Below are positions 20,701-29,836 of a DNA stretch of 64,000 nt, piece by piece. The translations under genes and the position numbers were made by a program. The notes under the pieces were generated by a model that did no database searches, had not been told where the DNA came from, and was given only the letters and a program-made list of their open reading frames with translations. The stretch lies in the NCBI RefSeq assembly GCF_014518425.1, contig NZ_JACVCU010000004.1:496001-560000 (forward strand). Direction: 5' to 3'. This DNA comes from Terrabacter sp. MAHUQ-38. GTDB taxonomy: Bacteria; Actinomycetota; Actinomycetes; Actinomycetales; Dermatophilaceae. The first letter of the stretch is position 1; the number at the start of each line of letters is the position of its first letter.

Positions 20701-23079
20701 TCAGCCGGTGAAGCCGGCGCGTCGGAGCGCCTCGGCCATCGCACTGTCGACGGGCGCGTCGTCGCGGCGCGGTCGGCCGCCCTGTCCACCCTGCCGCTGA
20801 CCCCGTCCAGCCTGTCGCTGGCCCTGACCGCCCCGACCACGCTGGCCACCACCGGGCCCGCGCTTGCCGCCCTGCGCCGCGCCGCCGCCGGGCGTGACCT
20901 CGTCGTCGAGACGCAACGTCAGCGAGATCCGCTTCCGCGGCACGTCGACGTCGAGCACCTTGACCATGACGACGTCGCCGGGCTTGACGACCTCGCGGGG
21001 GTCACGGACGAAGCTCTTCGACAGTGCGGAGACGTGGGCGAGCCCGTCCTGGTGCACGCCGACGTCGATGAACGCGCCGAAGGCCGCGACGTTCGTGACG
21101 ACGCCCTCGAGCGTCATGCCCGGCTTCAGGTGTTTGAGCTCCTCGACGCCCTCCTTGAAGGTGGCCGTCCTGAACGTGGGGCGCGGGTCGCGGCCGGGCT
21201 TGTCCAGCTCGCTCAGGATGTCGGTGACGGTCGGGAGGCCGAAGGTGTCGTCGACGAAGTCGGCGGGCCGAATCGCCTGCAGTGCAGGCGTGTTGCCGAT
21301 CAGTGATGTGAGCTTCTGGCCCGTGGACTCGAGCATCCGGCGTACGACCGGGTAGGCCTCGGGGTGCACGGCCGACGCGTCGAGCGGGTCGTCGCCCCCG
21401 GGGATGCGCAGGAAGCCGGCGGCCTGCTCGAACGCCTTCGGCCCGAGGCGCGGCACGTCCTTGAGGGCCTTCCGGGTGCGGAAGGGCCCGGTCGCGTCGC
21501 GATGCGCCACGATGCTGTCGGCGAGGCCCGGAGTGATGCCTGAGACGCGGGTCAGCAGGGGAGCCGACGCGGTGTTGACGTCGACGCCGACGGCGTTGAC
21601 GCAGTCCTCGACGACCGCGTCGAGCGACCGCGACAACGCGGTCTGGCTCAGGTCGTGCTGGTACTGGCCGACACCGATCGACTTGGGGTCGATCTTGACG
21701 AGCTCGGCCAAGGGGTCCTGCAGGCGCCGCGCGATCGACACGGCGCCGCGGAGGGAGACGTCCATGCCGGGCAGCTCCTGCGACGCGAAGGCCGACGCGG
21801 AGTAGACGGACGCGCCGGCCTCGGAGACGACCGCCGTCGTCAGCCCGAGCTCCGGATGGTGCTTGACGAGGTCTGCCGCGAGCCGGTCGGTCTCGCGCGA
21901 GGCCGTGCCGTTGCCGATGGCGACGAGCTCGACGGAGTGCTCCTTGGCCAGCCGGGCCAGGGTCGCGAGTGATCGGTCCCACTGGTTCTGCGGCACGTGC
22001 GGGTAGATGACGTCGGTGGCGATGACGCGACCGGTCCCGTCGACGACGGCGACCTTGACGCCAGTGCGGAACCCCGGGTCGAGGCCCATCGTGGCGCGCG
22101 CACCGGCGGGGGCCGCGAGCAACAGGTCGCGCAGGTTGGCGGCGAACACGCGTACGGCCTCCTCCTCGGCGGCCCGGCGCAGCTGCATACGGGCGTCGAT
22201 GCCCAGGTGGACGAGGATCTTCGTGCGCCAGGCCCACCGCACCGTGTCGGCGAGCCACTGGTCTGCCGGGCGGCCGGCGTTCTCGAGGCCGAAGCGTCGC
22301 GCGATGGCCCGTTCGTATGCCGTGGGGCCGGGCTGCTGCTCGGCGGCGGGGTCCTCCGGGTGGATCTCGAGCGAGAGGATGTCCTCCTTCTCGCCGCGGA
22401 AGAGGGCGAGGATGCGGTGTGACGGGAGCTTCGACAGCGGCTCGGCGAACTCGAAGTAGTCGGAGAACTTCGCCCCCTCCTCCTCCTTGCCGGAGCGGAC
22501 GCGCGATCCGAGGTGGCCCTGCGTCCAGACGCGCTCGCGCAGGTCTCCGATGAGGTCGGCGTCCTCGGCGAAGCGCTCGACGAGGATCGCGCGGGCGCCT
22601 TCGAGCGCGGCGGCGGCGTCTGCGACGGCGCGGTCCGGGTCCACGAACCCGGCTGCGGCCGTGGCGGGTTCGGTGTCAGGGGAGCCGATCAGCAGGTCGG
22701 CGAGCGGCTCGAGGCCGGCCTCTCGGGCGATCTGGGCCTTGGTGCGACGCTTGGGCTTGAACGGCAGGTAGATGTCCTCGAGGCGTGCCTTGGTCTCGGC
22801 GGCGAGGATCTGCGCGCGGAGGGTGTCGTCGAGCTTGCCCTGCTCCTGCACCGAGGCGAGCACGGCCGTGCGGCGCTCCTCGAGCTCGCGGAGGTAGCCG
22901 AGACGCTCCTCGAGGGTGCGCAGCTGCGCGTCGTCGAGGCCGCCCGTGGCTTCCTTGCGGTAGCGCGCGACGAACGGGACGGTCGAGCCCTCGTCGAGCA
23001 GGCCGACGGCTGCGGTCACCTGGCCGTCACGAACTCCGAGCTCTTCGGCGATGCGACGCTCGATCGACTGCACACCCAC
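20701..23079 (-). CDS. tex: Tex-family RNA-binding transcription accessory protein
   Basis: Tex/Spt6-like protein of 792 residues that binds nucleic acid and is thought to assist RNA polymerase. The layout is a Tex N-terminal helical domain (IERRIAEELGVRDGQV), a YqgF/RNase H-like domain (TMGLDPGFRTGVKVAVVDG), helix-hairpin-helix segments (VGVDVNTASAPLLTRVSGI) and an S1 domain (GMTLEGVVTNVAAFGAFIDVGV). A Gly/Arg/Gln-rich tail of about 60 residues follows and may add RNA affinity. No ATG fits, so GTG at 23079 is preferred, ten bases after AAGGAG. Another GTG six bases downstream is possible. Confidence 0.92.
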   Translation of the reverse strand: MGVQSIERRIAEELGVRDGQVTAAVGLLDEGSTVPFVARYRKEATGGLDDAQLRTLEERLGYLRELEERRTAVLASVQEQGKLDDTLRAQILAAETKARLEDIYLPFKPKRRTKAQIAREAGLEPLADLLIGSPDTEPATAAAGFVDPDRAVADAAAALEGARAILVERFAEDADLIGDLRERVWTQGHLGSRVRSGKEEEGAKFSDYFEFAEPLSKLPSHRILALFRGEKEDILSLEIHPEDPAAEQQPGPTAYERAIARRFGLENAGRPADQWLADTVRWAWRTKILVHLGIDARMQLRRAAEEEAVRVFAANLRDLLLAAPAGARATMGLDPGFRTGVKVAVVDGTGRVIATDVIYPHVPQNQWDRSLATLARLAKEHSVELVAIGNGTASRETDRLAADLVKHHPELGLTTAVVSEAGASVYSASAFASQELPGMDVSLRGAVSIARRLQDPLAELVKIDPKSIGVGQYQHDLSQTALSRSLDAVVEDCVNAVGVDVNTASAPLLTRVSGITPGLADSIVAHRDATGPFRTRKALKDVPRLGPKAFEQAAGFLRIPGGDDPLDASAVHPEAYPVVRRMLESTGQKLTSLIGNTPALQAIRPADFVDDTFGLPTVTDILSELDKPGRDPRPTFRTATFKEGVEELKHLKPGMTLEGVVTNVAAFGAFIDVGVHQDGLAHVSALSKSFVRDPREVVKPGDVVMVKVLDVDVPRKRISLTLRLDDEVTPGGGAAQGGKRGPGGGQRGRGGQGQRQAGRGQRQGGQGGRPRRDDAPVDSAMAEALRRAGFTG

Positions 23080-23312
23080 AGAAACCCCACTCCTTGTCAC
23101 CGACACCTGAGGACGCATTCTGCCGGGCCGGGGACCACGCCCGGACGGCGACCCGCAGAGCGGTGCGATGCTCCGACGCAGGGCCCGGGCTCGCGAGGCG
23201 GCCGGGCGCTCGAAGACGGGGAGGCATTGCGGCCGGGAGCACACGGGCGGACGCTGGGAGCCGGGCCGTCACGAGGTCCGCAGGTCGTTGCCGACGAGGG
23301 AGGGAGGCCGCC

Positions 23313-23804
23313 ATGAGCGAGCCGGCGATCGTCACGGTACCCGTAGAGGTTCCGGAGGGACTCAACGTCATCCTCGGACAGTCCCATTTCATCAAGACCG
23401 TCGAGGACCTCCACGAGGCACTCGTCGGCAGCTCGCCGCACCTGCGCTTCGGCATCGCGTTCTGCGAGGCCTCCGGCCCACGCCTCGTTCGCCGGTCGGG
23501 CAACGACGACGAGCTCGTCGGCCTGGCCGTCGACGCAGCCGTCGCCGTGGCAGCCGGGCACTCGTTCGTCGTGTTCCTGCGTGACGGCTTCCCGGTCAAC
23601 GTCCTGAACCAGGTCAAGGCGGTTCCCGAGGTGTGCCACGTCTTCGCGGCGACAGCCAACCCGCTCGAGGTCGTCGTCGTGCAGACGGACCAGGGCCGCG
23701 GCATCCTCGCGGTCGTCGACGGTGCCTCACCGCTCGGCGTGGAGACCGAGGAGGACGAACGCGCCCGCCACGCCCTCCTGCGCACCATCGGGTACAAGCT
23801 CTGA
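23313..23804 (+). CDS. Adenosine-specific kinase family protein
   Basis: Protein of 163 residues matching the small adenosine-specific kinase family first described from archaea. Conserved stretches are GQSHFIKTVEDLHEAL, FGIAFCEASGPRLVRRSGND, HSFVVFLRDGFPVNVLN and VCHVFAATANPLEVVV. The proposed role is adenosine binding and phosphorylation, so purine salvage is possible, though biochemical support for the family is thin. It has GGGAGG before the ATG and no signal peptide. It converges with the GntR gene, ten bases apart. Confidence 0.85.
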   Translation: MSEPAIVTVPVEVPEGLNVILGQSHFIKTVEDLHEALVGSSPHLRFGIAFCEASGPRLVRRSGNDDELVGLAVDAAVAVAAGHSFVVFLRDGFPVNVLNQVKAVPEVCHVFAATANPLEVVVVQTDQGRGILAVVDGASPLGVETEEDERARHALLRTIGYKL

Positions 23805-23814
23805 CGGTGCGCGG

Positions 23815-24585
23815 TCAGTTCGCGAGCAGGGCCTTGAGCGTCGCGCGCTCGGAGGGGGGCACGTAGCTGGCGTAGTAGTCGTAGAGGCTGTGGAGGGACG
23901 CGTGCGCCGCCGCCGGGCCGTCGCCTTCACGGATGGCGGTGAGCACCTGCTCGTGGTGGGTCAGCGATCGCTTCATGAGCGCCTTCGAGTTGCGTGCGTG
24001 GGCGATCTTGTCGGAGATGAGCGACAGGACGGTGTCGCGCACGACGGCGTTGCTCACCTGGATGAGCGTGTTGCCGCTCGCGCGGGCGATGGCCTCGTGG
24101 AAGGCGAAGTCGGCCTCGCTGAACGACGTGTAGCCGCCGTTGACCGCCTCGCGCATCCGCTCGATGGCGGTCTCCATCTCGGCGAGCTGCTCGTCGGTGC
24201 GCAGGATGGCCGCGAGCCGGTTCGCCGTCGAGTCGAGCATCATCCGCGACACGAGCAGCTGCGCGAGGGTCAGGTGCTCGGCACGGGCGAGGCGGCGCAT
24301 CTGCTTCGTCAGCCCGCCGGCCGTGACAGGCAGTATCTCGGGGCCGTTGGGGTCGCCGGGTCGGGAGCGCACCACGCCGTTGCTGGACAGCACCCGCAAC
24401 GCCTCACGCACCGTGGCCCGGCTCGTTCCGAACTGCACGACGAGCTCGCGCTCGCTCGGCAGTCGCTGCCCCGGCCGCAGCTCGCCCTTGGCGATCGCCT
24501 CCTCGACCTGCTCGACGATGCGCTCGTAGAGCCGCACCGGCCGCACCTGCTCGAACCCCCGCGACTCGCCGGCCGCCTCAGTCAT
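23815..24585 (-). CDS. GntR-family regulator, FadR subfamily
   Basis: Transcription factor of 256 residues. A winged helix occupies about residues 18-85 (RLYERIVEQVEEAIAKGELR, LPSERELVVQFGTSRATVRE), followed by an all-helical FCD effector domain containing FHEAIARASGN and HHEQVLTAI with likely metal-binding His and Asp residues. FCD regulators commonly sense small carboxylic acids. It overlaps the amidase stop by eight bases, so the two are co-expressed. The perfect ACTGGTCAGACCAGT palindrome in the divergent gap has the TGGT-N-ACCA type typical of FadR-subfamily operators, so the protein probably represses both its own unit and the transporter operon. Confidence 0.9.
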   Translation of the reverse strand: MTEAAGESRGFEQVRPVRLYERIVEQVEEAIAKGELRPGQRLPSERELVVQFGTSRATVREALRVLSSNGVVRSRPGDPNGPEILPVTAGGLTKQMRRLARAEHLTLAQLLVSRMMLDSTANRLAAILRTDEQLAEMETAIERMREAVNGGYTSFSEADFAFHEAIARASGNTLIQVSNAVVRDTVLSLISDKIAHARNSKALMKRSLTHHEQVLTAIREGDGPAAAHASLHSLYDYYASYVPPSERATLKALLAN

Positions 24586-26008
24586 CCGACGCACCCGCCT
24601 CGGGGATGGGCCAGACGGGCGTCGCCTCGGCCCCTCGGTGCTGCTCGTACCAGTCGACCGCGCGCAGCACACCCGCGTCGTCGAAGCGCCGGCCCGAAAC
24701 CTGCAGCCCGATCGTGCGCCCGTCGGACGTGAACCCGCAGTTCACACTGGCCGCCGGCTGGCCCGACATGTTGTACGGGGCCGTGAAGCCGATGTGTGCC
24801 ATGCCCTCGTCGGTCTCGCCCCACGGCATCGGCCACTCGGCCGGGAACGCGGCCACCGGCGCCACCGGGGAGAGCACGAGGTCGAAGGCTTCGGTCACCG
24901 TCACCGTGGCTCGCTGGAGGTTCATGATGCTCGCGTAGTCCCGCATCACCGACCGGCCGTCGACGTCAGCCACGGCCAGAACCCACCGCTGGATGAAGGG
25001 CAGCACGCGCTCGCGCGCCTCCTGCTCCAACGCCTCGAAGTCGACGAGCGAACGCACGCGCCAGAACTGGTCGAGGTCGGCGAGCATCCGCTCCGTCATG
25101 AACGGAGGCACCTCTTCGACCTGTGCGCCCGCCGCCGCGAACACCTCCGCGGCGCGCTCGACGGCGGTCCGCACCTCCGGGTCGAGCGGCATGCCGCATC
25201 CGGCGTCGAGATGCAGGCCGATGCGCAACCGGGCGATGTCGAACGCCGCCGCATCGAGGGCCAGGTCGAGCTCGGCGGGAGGCAGACTCGTCCAGTCGCG
25301 GGGGTCGGGGCGGCTGATCACCGACATCAGGAGCGCCGCGTCCGCCGCCGAGCGCGTCATCGGGCCTGCCGCGCGGCCGAGGTAGGGCGCGTCGAGCGGC
25401 ACTCGGCCCGCGCTCGGTTTGAGAGTGGTGAGCCCGAGCCACGTGCCGGGCAGACGGATGGAGCCACCGATGTCGGTGCCGACGTGGAGGGGCCCGTAGC
25501 CGGCGGCGGCGGCCGCTCCGGCGCCCGAGCTCGACCCTCCCGTGGTGAGGGCAGGGTTCCAGGGGGATCGGGTGATGCCGTGCAGGCTGGACACGCCGGA
25601 GCTGAGCATCCCCCAGTCGGGCATCACCGTGGAGCCGAGGATGACGCCCCCGGACTCCTCGATGCGCTCCACGACCGGGCTGCTGCGTTCGGGCCGCACC
25701 GGTGTCTGGCCCGCGTTTCCGGCGGGCATGGGAACGCCCGCTCGGGCCAGATTCTCCTTGACGGTCAAGGGAACTCCGTCGACGGGACCGATCGGCTCGC
25801 CACTGCGCCAGCGCTTCTCGCTGCGCGTAGCGGCGTCCTCTGCACCCTCGAGGTCGAGCTGCCAGAACGCGTTGAGCTGCGGCTCGCGCGCCTCGATCAC
25901 CGACGCGACGTCGCGCAGCACGTCGACGGGGGAGAGATCGCCGGCTCGGTAGGTCGCGACGAGCTCGGTGGCGGTGAGGTTCGCCGGTCGCGAAGCGGAG
26001 TTCGTCAT
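24578..26008 (-). CDS. Amidase signature-family hydrolase
   Basis: Amidase of 476 residues with the Ser-cisSer-Lys arrangement: Lys84 in PLTVKENLARAG, the Gly/Ser-rich TTGGSSSGAGAAAA around residues 156-168, and the probable nucleophile Ser181 in GTDIGGSIRLPG. The family hydrolyses diverse amides, and the GatA subunit of Glu-tRNA amidotransferase is a relative; no gatB or gatC is nearby, so a catabolic role is more likely. It heads a two-gene unit with the GntR gene and diverges from the ABC-transporter operon. It may release an acid from an imported amide. Confidence 0.88.
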   Translation of the reverse strand: MTNSASRPANLTATELVATYRAGDLSPVDVLRDVASVIEAREPQLNAFWQLDLEGAEDAATRSEKRWRSGEPIGPVDGVPLTVKENLARAGVPMPAGNAGQTPVRPERSSPVVERIEESGGVILGSTVMPDWGMLSSGVSSLHGITRSPWNPALTTGGSSSGAGAAAAAGYGPLHVGTDIGGSIRLPGTWLGLTTLKPSAGRVPLDAPYLGRAAGPMTRSAADAALLMSVISRPDPRDWTSLPPAELDLALDAAAFDIARLRIGLHLDAGCGMPLDPEVRTAVERAAEVFAAAGAQVEEVPPFMTERMLADLDQFWRVRSLVDFEALEQEARERVLPFIQRWVLAVADVDGRSVMRDYASIMNLQRATVTVTEAFDLVLSPVAPVAAFPAEWPMPWGETDEGMAHIGFTAPYNMSGQPAASVNCGFTSDGRTIGLQVSGRRFDDAGVLRAVDWYEQHRGAEATPVWPIPEAGASDD

Positions 26009-26114
26009 CGATGCCCTTCCCTCATGGACGGCCGCCGGGCCGTCTGGCGGACCGGACGGACCCTTGACATCCGTCCTGATGAGAGCAACCGTACCTGTCT
26101 ATAGAGAAAAGTCT

Positions 26115-26129
26115 ACTGGTCAGACCAGT
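26115..26129. promoter_or_regulatory. Predicted GntR/FadR-type operator
   Basis: ACTGGTCAGACCAGT is a perfect inverted repeat with 7-bp arms around a central A. It lies in the 166-bp gap between the divergent amidase-gntR and dehydrogenase-transporter units and carries the TGGT...ACCA pattern common to FadR-subfamily sites. It is 46 bp upstream of the dehydrogenase start, positioned to block transcription. Confidence 0.7.
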
Positions 26130-26174
26130 GGCAGATTCGGGTCGAGGGCGACCCACCGGGACGGACGGAGAACC

Positions 26175-27230
26175 ATGACGGTGCGACTGGCAGTGATCCC
26201 CGGCGACGGTGTCGGGCCCGAGGTCGTCGCGGCCACCGTGCCGGTGCTGCGCGCGGCCCTCGAGCAGCAAGGGGATCGGCTCGAGACCACCGAGCTCGAC
26301 TGGGGCGGTGAGCGGTTCCTCCGCGAGGGTGCCGCGATGCCCGCCGACGGTGCGAGCACCATCCGGGCCCACGACGCGGCGCTCTTCGGGGCGGTGGGAC
26401 GTCCCGACGTGCCCGACCACGAGCTGGTCTGGGGCCTGATCATCGGGCTGCGCCAGCAGCTCGACCTCGCCGTCAACATCCGCCCCGTACGCGCGTTTCC
26501 CGGCGTGCCGAGCAAGGTGCGCGACGTCGAGGGCGTCGACCTGGTGATCGTGCGTGAGAACACCGAGGGCGAGTACGTCGGCGCAGGTGGGCTCGCTCAC
26601 GCGGGCACCGGGCACGACCTCGGCATCGAGGTGGCCGTCCATTCACGCCGCGCCATCGAGCGGGCCGCCGAGCACGCGTTCAGCCTCGCCGAGCAGCGCA
26701 CCGGACGCCTCGCGCTCGTCACGAAGTCGAACGCGATGAAGCACGGCTACCCGCTCTGGGACGCCGTCGTGCGCGAGGTGGGGGAGCGCCATCCCGACGT
26801 CGAGCTCGAGGTCGTCCTCGTCGACGCCATGGCGGCGCGGATGGTGCAGCAGCCCCGCTCGCTCGACGTGCTGCTCGCCGGCAACCTCTTCGGCGACATC
26901 CTCAGCGACCTCGCCGCCGTGCTCGCCGGCGGGATGGGAATGGCGCCCAGCGCCAACATCCTGCCCGGCGGTGACGTGCCCGGCGTCTACGAACCGGTGC
27001 ACGGCTCCGCCCCCGACATCGCGGGACGCGGCATCGCCAACCCCTCGGCCTGCATCCTCTCCGGAGCGATGCTCCTCGACGACCTCGGCCACGAGGCCGC
27101 GGCCAAGGCAGTCCGGGAGGCCCTGGCTGCAACTCTGACCACACCGGTCAACCACACCCCAGACCTCGGTGGCTCGGCGAGCACGTCCCAGCTCGGCGCC
27201 GCGGTCCTGCACGAGATGGAGACACGATGA
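26175..27230 (+). CDS. Isopropylmalate/tartrate dehydrogenase-like oxidative decarboxylase
   Basis: Member (351 residues) of the isocitrate/isopropylmalate dehydrogenase family, which oxidises a 2-hydroxy acid and usually decarboxylates the beta-carboxyl group with NAD and a divalent metal. Seen are VIPGDGVGPEVV, the substrate loop LAVNIRPVRAFPG, the phosphorylation-site-like IVRENTEGEYVG, TKSNAMKHG, the metal-binding NLFGDILSDLAA and EPVHGSAPDIAG. Position at the head of a catabolic transporter operon, away from any leucine genes, argues for a tartrate- or D-malate-dehydrogenase-like role rather than LeuB. A GGAG site precedes the ATG, and the stop overlaps the next start. Confidence 0.87.
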   Translation: MTVRLAVIPGDGVGPEVVAATVPVLRAALEQQGDRLETTELDWGGERFLREGAAMPADGASTIRAHDAALFGAVGRPDVPDHELVWGLIIGLRQQLDLAVNIRPVRAFPGVPSKVRDVEGVDLVIVRENTEGEYVGAGGLAHAGTGHDLGIEVAVHSRRAIERAAEHAFSLAEQRTGRLALVTKSNAMKHGYPLWDAVVREVGERHPDVELEVVLVDAMAARMVQQPRSLDVLLAGNLFGDILSDLAAVLAGGMGMAPSANILPGGDVPGVYEPVHGSAPDIAGRGIANPSACILSGAMLLDDLGHEAAAKAVREALAATLTTPVNHTPDLGGSASTSQLGAAVLHEMETR

Positions 27231-28756
27231 AGCACATCCGCATCGGCACGGCAGCGGCCAGCGTGCTGTTCCTCGCCCTCACCGCCGCCTGCTCCGCGGG
27301 GTCGGGCACGTCGACGTCCGGCGGCACCGGTGGCAACGGCGGAGCAGGCGCCGACAAGAACCTCACGGTCGGCCTCGTCGCCGAGCCCGCCAGCCTGGAC
27401 TTCACGACGAAGGACGGCGCCGCGATCCCGCAGGCCCTCCTCGACAACGTCTACGAGACGCTCGTCAAGGTCGACCAGGACGGCCAGATCAAGCCGGCCC
27501 TCGCCAAGGCGTGGAAGGTCAGCGACGACGGCAAGACCTACACCTTCGACCTCGTCGACAACGCGAAGTTCAGCGACGGGCAGGCCTTCACGGCCAAGGA
27601 CGCCGCCTTCTCGATCGACCGGGTCAAGAAGGACTGGACGGTCTCGCTCAAGGCGTCGATGGATGTCGTGCAGGACGCCAAGGCGGTCAGCGACACGCAG
27701 CTGCAGGTGACGCTGAACAAGCCGAGCAACAACTGGCTCTACAAGATGTCGACGCGCGTCGGCGCCATGATGACCGAGAAGGGCGTGGCCGACCTCGCCA
27801 CGAAGCCCGTCGGCACCGGCCCGTACGTCTTCCAGACGTGGAAGCGGGGCGACTCCATCAGCCTCAAGGCGAACCCGAGCTACTGGGGCACGAAGCCGTA
27901 CTTCCAGCAGGTGACGCTCAAGTACTTCAAGGACCCGACGGCCCTCAACAACGCCCTGCTGACCGGCACGATCAACGTCATCGGCACGGTGCAGGCGCCC
28001 GAGTCCCTCGCCCAGTTCGAGGGCAACGACAAGTACGAGATCATCGAGGGCACGACGAACGGCGAGGTGCTGCTGTCGTTCAACAACGGCAAGGCGCCGT
28101 TCAATGACCTCAAGGTGCGCCAGGCCGCGCGCTACGCCATCGACCACAAGGCCCTGCTCGACACGTGCTGGGCGGGCCGAGGCACGCTCATCGGCAGCAT
28201 GGTGCCGCCGACCGACCCGTGGTACGAGGACCTCACCGGTCTGTACCCGCACGACCTCGCGAAGGCCAAGGCCCTCGTCGCCGAGACGAACGCGGCTGCC
28301 ACGCCGGTGCGACTGCGCATCCCGTCGCTGCCCTACGCCGTCTCGTGTGGTCAGGTCGTCAAGAGCCAGCTCGAGCAGGCCGGCTTCAAGGTGACCCTCG
28401 ACCAGCTCGAGTTCCCGGCCGTGTGGCTGACGACCGTGTTCACCGACGCCGACTACGACATGTCGATCGTCGCGCACGTCGAGCCGCGCGACCTGCCCGC
28501 CGTGTTCGGTGACCCGAAGTACTACACGCGCTACGACAACAAGCAGCTCCAGGCCGACCTCGCCGCGGCCGACGCGGGCACGCCGGAGGAGCAGGTCACG
28601 CTCATGAAGAAGGCGGCCAAGGAGCTGTCGCAGGATGCCGCGGGCGACTTCCTCTTCCTGCTGCCGAACCTCATCGTCGCCGAGAAGGGCATCACCGGAC
28701 TGCCGAAGAACGCCATCACCGAGTCGTTCGACCTGACCGGTCTCGCCCGCTCCTGA
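27227..28756 (+). CDS. ABC transporter solute-binding lipoprotein, family 5 (dipeptide type)
   Basis: Extracellular lipoprotein of 509 residues delivering a ligand to the permease encoded next. The signal peptide ends in a lipobox (FLALTAACS, Cys23), followed by a Gly/Ser/Thr linker. The mature part has the family-5 pattern: LVAEPASLDFTTKDGAAIPQ, LAKAWKVSDDGKTYTFDL, GTGPYVFQTWKRGDSISLK and QAARYAIDHKALL. Family members carry peptides, nickel, opines or oligosaccharides, so the ligand is not determined by sequence. It overlaps the dehydrogenase gene by four bases; a 129-base gap containing GC-rich inverted sequence separates it from the first permease. Confidence 0.92.
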   Translation: MKHIRIGTAAASVLFLALTAACSAGSGTSTSGGTGGNGGAGADKNLTVGLVAEPASLDFTTKDGAAIPQALLDNVYETLVKVDQDGQIKPALAKAWKVSDDGKTYTFDLVDNAKFSDGQAFTAKDAAFSIDRVKKDWTVSLKASMDVVQDAKAVSDTQLQVTLNKPSNNWLYKMSTRVGAMMTEKGVADLATKPVGTGPYVFQTWKRGDSISLKANPSYWGTKPYFQQVTLKYFKDPTALNNALLTGTINVIGTVQAPESLAQFEGNDKYEIIEGTTNGEVLLSFNNGKAPFNDLKVRQAARYAIDHKALLDTCWAGRGTLIGSMVPPTDPWYEDLTGLYPHDLAKAKALVAETNAAATPVRLRIPSLPYAVSCGQVVKSQLEQAGFKVTLDQLEFPAVWLTTVFTDADYDMSIVAHVEPRDLPAVFGDPKYYTRYDNKQLQADLAAADAGTPEEQVTLMKKAAKELSQDAAGDFLFLLPNLIVAEKGITGLPKNAITESFDLTGLARS

Positions 28757-28885
28757 CGCGTGACGCCCCGGCCGGGTCGCCGGCCGGGGCACCGCCGCTC
28801 AGCACCCCAACCGACTCGGGCCGACTCGGGCCGACCCGACCACGTCACCCGCCCCCCGACAACGACAGGACACGACAGGGACACC

Positions 28886-29836
28886 ATGCTGCTCCAGATC
28901 GTCAGACGCACCGCGATCCTGCTCGCCAGCCTCGTCGTCAGCTCCGTGCTCGTGTTCGCCTTCATGGTGCTGCTGCCGGGCGACCCCGCCCGCGTCGCCC
29001 TCGGCGTCAACGCGTCGGAGTCGGCGGTCACCCAGCTGCGCCAGGAGTTCGGACTCGACCGGCCGCTCGTGGCCCAGTACCTCTCCTGGGTCAGTGGGCT
29101 CGTGCGGTTCGACCTCGGCACGAGCTACGTGTCCAGGGCCGAGATCGCCCCGCAGATCGTCGACCGGCTCCAGGTGACCATGTGGCTCGTCGTCTGCGCG
29201 ATGCTGCTCGCCGTCGTCATCGCCGTGCCGTTCGGCACGCTCATGGCGCTGCGCCACCGCCGACCCAGCGGCCTCGCCCTCTCGGCCCTCTCGCAGGTCG
29301 GGGTCGCCGTGCCCGCGTTCCTCGCCGGCATCCTGCTCATCACCGTGTTCGCCGTGAAGCTGCAGTGGCTGCCGGCCAACGGTTGGACCCCGCCGAACGA
29401 GAACCCCACCCAGTTCCTGCGCCAGCTCGTGCTGCCCGTGCTGTCCCTCGGCCTCGTGCAGGGGGCGGTGCTGACGCGCTACGTGCGCAGCGCAATCCTC
29501 GACGTGCAGCGCGAGGACTACATCCGCACTGCGCGGGCCAAGGGTCTCGGTCGGGCGCGGGCCCTGCGGCGGCACGGCTTCCGGAACGCCGCCATCCCGG
29601 TCGTCACGGTCCTGGCCCTGCAGCTGGCCACCCTGCTCATCGGGGCGGTCGTCGTCGAGCGCGTGTTCGTCATCCCGGGCCTCGGCAGCCTGCTCCTCGA
29701 CCAGGTGAGCAACCGCGACCTCATCTTCGTCCAGGACGTCGTCATGCTCCTCGTCTTCGCCGTGCTGGTCGTCAACTTCGTCGTCGACCTGCTCTACCTC
29801 GTCATCGACCCGAGACTGAAGGTGGGTGCCCGATGA
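28886..29836 (+). CDS. ABC transporter permease, DppB type
   Basis: Inner-membrane permease of 316 residues with an N-terminal anchor segment (RRTAILLASLVVSSVLVFAF) and about five further helices. The DppB-type N-terminal signature FMVLLPGDPARVALG and the cytoplasmic coupling loop DYIRTARAKGLGRARALRRH are clear. The start at 28886 gives the usual N-terminus; upstream sequence in frame is Pro/Arg-rich and unlike the family. It overlaps the next permease as ATGA. Confidence 0.92.
   Translation: MLLQIVRRTAILLASLVVSSVLVFAFMVLLPGDPARVALGVNASESAVTQLRQEFGLDRPLVAQYLSWVSGLVRFDLGTSYVSRAEIAPQIVDRLQVTMWLVVCAMLLAVVIAVPFGTLMALRHRRPSGLALSALSQVGVAVPAFLAGILLITVFAVKLQWLPANGWTPPNENPTQFLRQLVLPVLSLGLVQGAVLTRYVRSAILDVQREDYIRTARAKGLGRARALRRHGFRNAAIPVVTVLALQLATLLIGAVVVERVFVIPGLGSLLLDQVSNRDLIFVQDVVMLLVFAVLVVNFVVDLLYLVIDPRLKVGAR

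Noticed and set aside
23815-24585. GntR protein as regulator of the purine units
   Set aside because: A matching FadR-type palindrome lies in its own divergent region, and the TTCC-N7-GGAA pairs have a different arm sequence and a tandem layout not typical of FadR-subfamily sites.
27227-28756. Nickel-specific assignment for the solute-binding protein
   Set aside because: Family 5 proteins include NikA, but there is no urease or hydrogenase gene in this operon and the neighbours are dehydrogenases, so an organic ligand is more likely.
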